64,000 nt of DNA from Powellomyces hirtus. Its lineage: Eukaryota > Chytridiomycota > Chytridiomycetes > Spizellomycetales > Powellomycetaceae. The DNA lies in the NCBI GenBank assembly GCA_025526995.1, contig JAHLKG010000026.1, positions 30,001 to 94,000 of the forward strand. Reading direction: 5' to 3'. Numbering within the stretch: the stretch's first letter is position 1; the number at the start of each line of letters is the position of its first letter. This document shows positions 57,649 to 64,000 of this stretch, piece by piece. The notes beneath the pieces were generated by a model. It did not search any database. It was not told the origin of the DNA and was given only the letters and a program-made list of their open reading frames with translations. Both the position numbers and the translations under genes were made by a program.

Positions 57649-60600
57649 ATGACTGTTTCTGAGCCACTGTCGGACAGCCTGGCTGAGCTACAGCAGCTCA
57701 CCGACATTAACGAGATCAACAACCAGCTCAAACTCCTCCTCCAGGAAGAAGCACAGACGGAATCGCACTTGGACGAGCTGATGAAAGGGCAGACACATCT
57801 TGATGAGCATTTGAAGACGCTTGATGGACTGCGGTATGTAGGAAGTGCTGACGTGTCATAAGGAAATGGTGATGATGTTGAAAATTGATGTGTCATTTCG
57901 TTGTTATGATAGGCCGCAGATTGGATTTTTGCGCAGCGATGGGACTACTTTGTTGAAAGTACTCTCTGAAACTTCAAAGCTGGCGGAACGCATCAGTGGA
58001 AAGGTCCGTCAGCTGGATTTGGAACAGGTGAGGTCGCGAATGCTAGGCAAGAAGGCTGCTCTTCTTCTGGGTTGCATATCAAAGCGGCGACATACGCTAA
58101 ACAATGTGCCGATGCGCTCGCTGTTTGTGATAAAGTCTCGAGTGAAAGCCACAATGGGATTGGTGGAGGACATACAAGAGCTGAAGGTACGTAAGCTTGA
58201 ATCGTTGGTTGTAAATGTTGGATAGATGTGTTGACTCGCCAAAATAGAAATGTGCCAACGGAGTGCAAAAGGCCCTTGACAGCGGGGACTACGAGCTCGC
58301 AGGTCATTTCGTTAGCCGCTTCTTGAACTACGATCCCGTGGTCGTCGAACGCATCTTTGCCGGATACGCTGACGATCTGGGTACATACGGAGGCCTTCCC
58401 GCTTTAGAAATTCCTGAGCTGTCCTCTTCAACAACAGCATCGACCCCCGTGCAAACACTAAAAGCTGCCCAGCAGCAACTCACGGATGTCGCAATGGATG
58501 AGTTTGATAATGCTGTCCAGGCCGGGAATGAGGAAGCCATTTTACGATATTTCAAAATCTTCCCTATGGTGGGACACCATGAAGTTGGACTTGACAAGTT
58601 CTCGGCATATATCTCGGGAAGCATTTCCAGACAGTGCCAGGACAACATGAGAGGAAACGCGGAACAACGTGAGTTGGACTCAATAGATCCTGCGGACATG
58701 TCCCTATCGATGTGTTCTGACGTGTCCATTCCAGCACAGTTCTATGCAGGTTTGCTCACCCGGCTTTTTGAGACCATCGCTATGGTCATTGACCGACAGG
58801 AAGCGATGGTGAATGCCATATATGGACCAGGCCGCATGCTCCGCGTCATACAGCGCCTGCAACGCGAAGCTGACATCCAAGGATCAATCATTCTTAATGC
58901 ATTTTCAGAAAAACGGCAGTTAAAGCGCAAGGTGCGACCACAGTTGCGGGCTCGTCTCGCATGCCTTTATGTTTCTCAACAGTCGGGGTTCTCGTTTTTT
59001 CTATCAGCTTTCAGAGATATCTCGCTACGAGGAAAGTCTTCGCAAGCGAACAGCCACCGCCCCCACTCTCACCAACACAGCAACCTCACCCGGAGCAGAC
59101 TCGTTCCTTGAACCGAGAGACGTGGATCCCATTCTTAGCGAGCTCTCGACCATCTCGCAAAAGTCGCAGATATTTCATCGCTTTTTGCACGTTCGCGCTG
59201 AAGTAAGTACGCATCTGCATGTTCGCCATTGCCTCAACCAGACGTGCGCGCTTACCAGAGCTTCATTACCGCGCGTAACAGGTCGAAGCACAGAATCTGA
59301 GGGATACACCACTGAAAGGATCCGACTGGGCCACCCCTCTCGATGGCGAAGGCGACGGCCTGGTAACGGTCAGCAAACTCGACGAGGTCACCCAACAACT
59401 CATGAGCGACTATGTCTCCATGGAAGAATACTTTATCCGCCGGAGTGTCGAAAAAGCCATGAGTCTGGATACCCACAGTGGCAGCATCGACGAAATGACC
59501 TCGACATGCGTCGAAGACGTCTTCTATGTCCTCAAAACCTGCACCCGACGCGCACTCTCCACCACAGATTCGAATTGTATTTCGGCGATTATCAATGGCA
59601 TAGGACATATCTTGGAATTGGATTATATCAACGTGTTTCAGACACGCCTGAGCACAAGCTTCTCATTGGCGGATACAAGGGGAGAGTCGAAGGATAAAAT
59701 GGGATACATGGTGAGGTTCGCACAGTATTTGTGGGCCGAAGAAGTCACACTCAAGTTTTTTACTTGCTTGATTATATCCAAATGTCCTCGTTCAGATCAT
59801 GCTGAACAACATCGACATCAGCTGCACCTACATTGTCAAGCTCACGGAAGAACTGGACGGGGAAGTCGAGCGGTTGTTCCCGCCGTCACCGGCCCAGCAA
59901 GACCTCTCCCTCGAAAAGATCCGCTCTTGCCTCGCCGTGCTGTCAGAATACGCCGACAGTTTCCGCAACATCCTCAAGACTTGGATCGACAACATCTTCA
60001 AGCAGCAAATGAAACCCCGCATACGGCCCCTCTTGCAGAGCGCGTATGCGGACATCAAGTACGTAGTCACGGAAGAAGAGTATGCAGCACAGGAAGCAAA
60101 TGAGGCGTTCGTTAAACGGTTTGCGGCTGGGCTGGGCAAATATATTGCACCTTATAAGGTAAGGAGAGGAAGGATGGCGAAAGCGTTGACTGAGACAAAC
60201 TAGATTGCTAAACTGATTGTTTTTGATTTTACTTTATCGTATTTCTTTCCATTGTAGAAATCGTTCTCGGAATGGAACTACAACCACACCATGATCTGCC
60301 TGATCGATTTCACGACCAAGGACTGGGAAAGATACCTCTTCCAAACCATGAAATTCAACCAGCTCGGTGCCCTCCGTTTCGACAAGGATCTGCGGCAGAT
60401 GTCAGCCTACCTCGCGTCCACGACCGCATGGGCCGCTGCCCGTGACAAGTTTGCCCGACTCGGTCAGATCGCCACATTGCTCAACATGGAGAGTGTGGCG
60501 GAGATCAATGACCTGTGGGGAAAAGGAAGCGTCATTGCGTGGAGATTGAATGCCAAGGACGTGAAGAGAGTACTGGGCCTGAGGTACGTCGGGACCCGAA

Positions 60601-60768
60601 GACGATTGGAATGGTTTTGTGATGCTTGGTCAGGGGAGCATGTGGGCACTTGGGGACGCATTTGGCTCACGGTCTTTTGCCCTTTATTATTATTTTTTTA
60701 TTTTATTTTTTTTGGTTTGTAACAGAGTCGAATTTGATCCGGACCTGATCGCGAGTCTCGAGCTATGA
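57649..60768 (+). CDS. COG4: Conserved oligomeric Golgi complex subunit 4
   Basis: Nine exons (57649-57833, 57913-58027, 58136-58186, 58248-58931, 59008-59202, 59282-59710, 59796-60158, 60258-60583, 60726-60768) give 796 aa (human 785). COG4 is in lobe A of the tether for retrograde vesicles at the Golgi and contacts syntaxin/Sly1. The N-terminal coiled coil begins LQQLTDINEINNQLKLLLQE. Further blocks are RVKATMGLVEDIQELK, SGDYELAGHFVSRFL, RYFKIFPMVGHHEVGLDKF, SDYVSMEEYFIRRSVEKAM, LNNIDISCTYIVKL and FNQLGALRFDKDLRQM, with the C-terminal VEFDPDLIASLEL in a 43-nt last exon. All intron phases close. Confidence 0.94.
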
Positions 60769-61145
60769 AACAAGCTCCTCCCCCACTTTCAAGCTCCATA
60801 CGCACGCCGCTCTCCCGCCACACATCCCTACCCCTACTTCTATTTCACCAGCCCGCCCACGAACCCGCCTTGTATCTATACCATCCACCTCCCCCCCCCC
60901 CCTCTTCGGCACGCCTGCTTGGCTCGGCCCACGGCATATTCAGCCAACTGCGAACCCAAAAATCCTACTTGTAATTAGCAAGGAGCAAACGAAGAAAATC
61001 TGGGAAAACTTGGATTATAGGAGAAGAAAGTAACACATCTAGCCCGCATTCCATCTTGCTTGTACAGTGTGCATGTAACGATAGTGCCCGACAAACTCTG
61101 TCTCCAGTGAGCTTGGAAAAAATCCAAAAAGAAATTCTGGTTGGT
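60769..61145. other. COG4 3' flank
   Basis: Contains a 12-nt poly-C tract at 60891-60902, about 123 nt after the COG4 stop (sense poly-C). No gene. Confidence 0.5.
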
Positions 61146-61218
61146 TGCTCCCTCCGCGGATTGAACGCGGGACCTTTAGATCTTCAGTCTAACGCTCTCC
61201 CAACTGAGCTAAGGAAGC
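61146..61218 (-). tRNA. tRNA-Phe (GAA)
   Basis: A 73-nt cloverleaf on the minus strand without intron. The acceptor stem GCTTCCT pairs with AGGGAGC followed by discriminator A. The D-arm contains AGCTCAGTTGGGAGAGC, the anticodon loop CTGAAGATC gives GAA, and the T-loop is GTTCAATCC. The A and B box promoters are therefore intact. A run of five T follows about 15 nt downstream on the transcribed strand, which fits RNA polymerase III termination. Confidence 0.97.
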
Positions 61219-62140
61219 GATGAAATTTGCAGCAACACAGCCTTATATGATCAATAATATGAAACCCATCCAGCGAACCAAGCAGAGTATTTCCAACACT
61301 GCTGCTTCTGATGATACTGTGCGGCAAGCCCCTCACAATTCTGTTTGTTTGACACTCTATACCGGCTCGCGACAGTAGGGCTCACTGAAATGGATCAGCG
61401 AGTGCCAACCTATGTCGCAATCGAAGACAGAAGCTTCAGTCAGAGATAGATTGCGTTGGATATTTACCGTAAATAGTGTTTCTGACCAGACCTCATCCAT
61501 GCTGTACAAGACACATTCTATTGAGATACAACATACCTCCTGGGGCACACTTATTCATAAAATGCTAGAAAATGTAGTCTTGCAACTTTTTGGATATAGC
61601 CAAAGCATGCGTTAAAAAGCAGTGTTTCCTTTTATCATCAGCAAACCACAGTTCTTTCTAAACACCGAAGCAAATTTTCTGCAAGGTCACGACAACTTCA
61701 AAATCTCGGGACGGGCGAAGCAACTCAGGCTTTTTGGAGAGTGGAATGGTGGGGGGATTCTTATTTGGGGAAAGAAGGGAGGGAGGGGGGGGGGGGGGGG
61801 GGGGAGGGGCGTGTACATACATTTAACTACTACATAGAGGCCGGGGAGCGGAAATTAGAGGTTAGATAATCTACAAAGGACGGACGCGGGGAGGCAGAAA
61901 AAAAAACAGAAACGGGGAAAGTACAGGGGGAGGGACACAAACAGCTGAATACAGGGGAAGGGGGGAGGGTGAGAAACGGGGAGAGAGTCTGGGGTCGGGT
62001 ATGAGGTCCGAGGGTATATATATCGTAATATACAGGCACTTGGCGCATAGAACGGAGATAGTATGTACATCAAATCATAGCCGCGGCGGCGCTGGTTGGG
62101 GTGGGGGGTGGTGAGGCGCCGGGGCTGGGGTCTGTCTATT
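61219..62140. other. Intergenic between tRNA and the C2H2 gene
   Basis: No gene. Includes a G-rich stretch with a 20-nt G tract and AG-rich low complexity from 61770 to 62000. Confidence 0.5.
61785..61804 (+). repeat. Poly-G tract downstream of the C2H2 gene (sense poly-C)
   Basis: Twenty G on the plus strand, about 337 nt past the stop of the minus-strand C2H2 gene. Confidence 0.95.
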
Positions 62141-63987
62141 TTAGACAGCCCTGCAGCGTCGTGCCCGAATGTGGCGATGCAATGCATCGAGTCTTGTAAC
62201 TGAGATGGAGAAGGATCAGAGATAAAAGTCAGCAAGCAAGATCAACGTGATAGGATGGTAAGGATGTGGGTATACATACAGAGAGTGTGGCAATCCTCGC
62301 ATTCGAACGGCCGGAAGTTCTGAAGGTGGGTGGTTGCGTGCCGTTTGAGATCGTGTTTTCTCATGAAGCCGCGCTGGCAGACGGAGCAAATGTACGGCTT
62401 GTCGGTCGAATGCATCTTGTAGTGATTCTTCAGATTGTAAAGCTTTTTGAAAAGCTTGCCGCAGACACATTTGAAGCATTGGTTGGCTTCATCGGTGGTG
62501 AACACGCCGGCGTCCATCTCGGGATCACCGTCGGTGTCGAGCTCCGGGTTGGGGCTCGCTGTTGCATCGGCCGCGTCACGAGTCTTGAAACGTCCGCCTG
62601 CTGTTTCCTCGAGCGTTTTGTTCTCATTGACAAACAAGTACACAGTTTTGGTGTCCGAGCAACAGGCGGTTCCGTCGCGCCATTCGTCCGTGTCGATATG
62701 ACCTGCGTCCGCAGAATCCATTTCGCCGGCAGTGGATTCAGAATGGGTGGATAGATCCCCAAAAGAAGAGGCAAAGGAGGAAACCGTGGCGAGGGAGGAA
62801 TTGCTAGTTTTCTTTTTCGGGCCTGAACTTGCCGAAACCGGAGTTGCCAGGGTAGGCAGTGGGGTGAACATGAATTCACCAAACATGGATCCCGACTTTG
62901 CGGGATTAAAGGAGGAGAACGGCAATGGGTCAAGATCTGGTTTGAGAGGAGCCATGGGTGCGGCAGGGAGAGAGGGCATCGAAACAGAGGACGAAAACAG
63001 GGTGGAGTCGATCTTCAGCTGCCTCGTCTCCCTTCTCAGGGATCTGATTGCAGTCTTGGGTTTTGTCACAGATAAAGATTGGACTGTTTCAGAAGGCGCA
63101 AGCGCACTGGGACAGATGGAAGCAGAAGGGGTCGCGGTCTCCATGCCGGCTGGCAACTCGAGAATGTGCGATGATGCTCCAGGAGCACTGCAGCTTCCTT
63201 GCGCAAGGGGTTCCGCTTCTTGGTAAGAGCCCAGTTGCGAAAAGTTGTGAGTCGAGATCGTTCCCGTGTTTGAGGTCTCGATATCGGCCAGCGACACGAG
63301 ATGGATTGGCACTGCGGCATTCAGCTCATCAAAATCAGCCTGCGACTCTGTCAACTGCTGCTGTTGATGCTGAAGTGAGTAGCTGTAACTCTCGACCGGC
63401 GAGAACAAGGACAGTTGGTGATCTGGTTCAATCTTTGACTGTCCATCTACACCGATCACAGCTACATCGCTGCCGGCAACGGAAGCAGGTGACGTGATAT
63501 AAGCCGGATAAGGCGAGATCGCTTCGTAGACATCAGCAGGTATGATATTGGTTCGATAGGCGTCGTTTTGCGTGATAGATTCGCTCCCGAACCAATTACC
63601 GTCCAACAGCATAGGGCTCGCGTCTTCTTGGCCAGTCAGGAACATTGACGTACAAAAATCCATAGAGTCGAGGCCGATGTTCATGGAGCTTGGATAGTCA
63701 ATTTGGAGAGAGGGTCTGCGATTGTCTAGCTCCATCAGGGAGTGAACAGCGCTCGTGTGATCCATTGGTTGAGGTGCTGCCATTACAGCCGATTGCTGGG
63801 AAGCAAGTGTGTGAGAGGATTCGACGGCGTCCTCGTGGGAATAGAAACCGTGGTGATTGGTAAACATGGCCACAGCGGCAGCACCTTCACTGTTTAGAGA
63901 GGTGTTGTCGGTGCTAGCCTTTCTCGAGTATGACGTCGCATCGATGATGATCCCGTCCGTAGGCGAATCGGGACACGGGTTTGGCAT
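62141..63987 (-). CDS. C2H2 zinc-finger transcription factor, Crz1-like arrangement (5' end near window edge)
   Basis: Two exons (62280-63987, 62141-62199) give 588 aa from the ATG at 63987. More exons could lie beyond the window. The first ~430 residues are a disordered Ser/Gln/Pro-rich probable activation region. Near the C-terminus are three fingers: KCVCGKLFKKLYNLKNHYKM (C-x-C spacing in the first Cys pair), YICSVCQRGFMRKHDLKRH and FECEDCHTLFTRLDALHRH. The third is completed by the short last exon, which ends RRCRAV. Three terminal fingers with RKHDLKRH resemble Crz1-type calcium-response factors, but targets cannot be inferred. Confidence 0.85.
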
Positions 63988-64000
63988 AGGGTACGTGAGG

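Overview
The window looks like nuclear DNA of a zoosporic (flagellated) fungus, probably a chytrid. Protein-coding genes lie on both strands with canonical GT-AG introns. The placed introns run from about 59 nt upward, mostly 60-110 nt. Fungal housekeeping genes (Swc4, Ede1, Nip1/eIF3c, Rpf2, Cog4) occur beside PACRG, a ciliary doublet-microtubule protein kept by organisms with flagella. TAA, TAG and TGA all serve as stops. The exon models below were built by hand from splice signals and reading-frame phase; in the confident models every phase closes.

Layout. 0.2-2.5 kb: a nucleotide-sugar transporter and a LysM/UBA-like protein. 3.5-9.6 kb: a 1717-aa single-pass receptor with a crystallin-like and cysteine-rich ectodomain, a Ser/Thr stalk and a kinase-like domain that lacks catalytic residues. 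10.5-18 kb: a FAM135-type lipase, a catechol O-methyltransferase and PACRG. 18-32 kb: Ede1, an F-box-like protein, Swc4 and a RING-bearing SNF2 helicase. 32.3-37.3 kb: a gene-poor stretch with very dense poly-C/poly-G tracts. 37.3-39.4 kb: a ferric-reductase family flavocytochrome. 46.7-64 kb: a small unknown protein, a DUF1295 membrane protein, eIF3c, Rpf2, a peroxisomal SDR, Cog4, tRNA-Phe(GAA) and a C2H2 transcription factor.

The main discovery candidate is a 6.06-kb PIF/Harbinger-like DNA transposon at 40215-46273. It has imperfect 14-bp terminal inverted repeats and a 3-bp TGA target duplication. It carries an apparently intact DDE transposase, a Myb/SANT-like DNA-binding partner, an unknown ORF, and a TET/JBP-like 2-oxoglutarate/Fe(II) dioxygenase of the type that oxidises modified bases in DNA. 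Each of the three accessory genes has exactly one in-frame stop that one C-to-T change would explain, while the transposase is open. Related 35-36-bp repeats fill its non-coding spacers. The element sits at the junction of two copies of a ~208-bp flanking repeat, 147 bp of which are identical.
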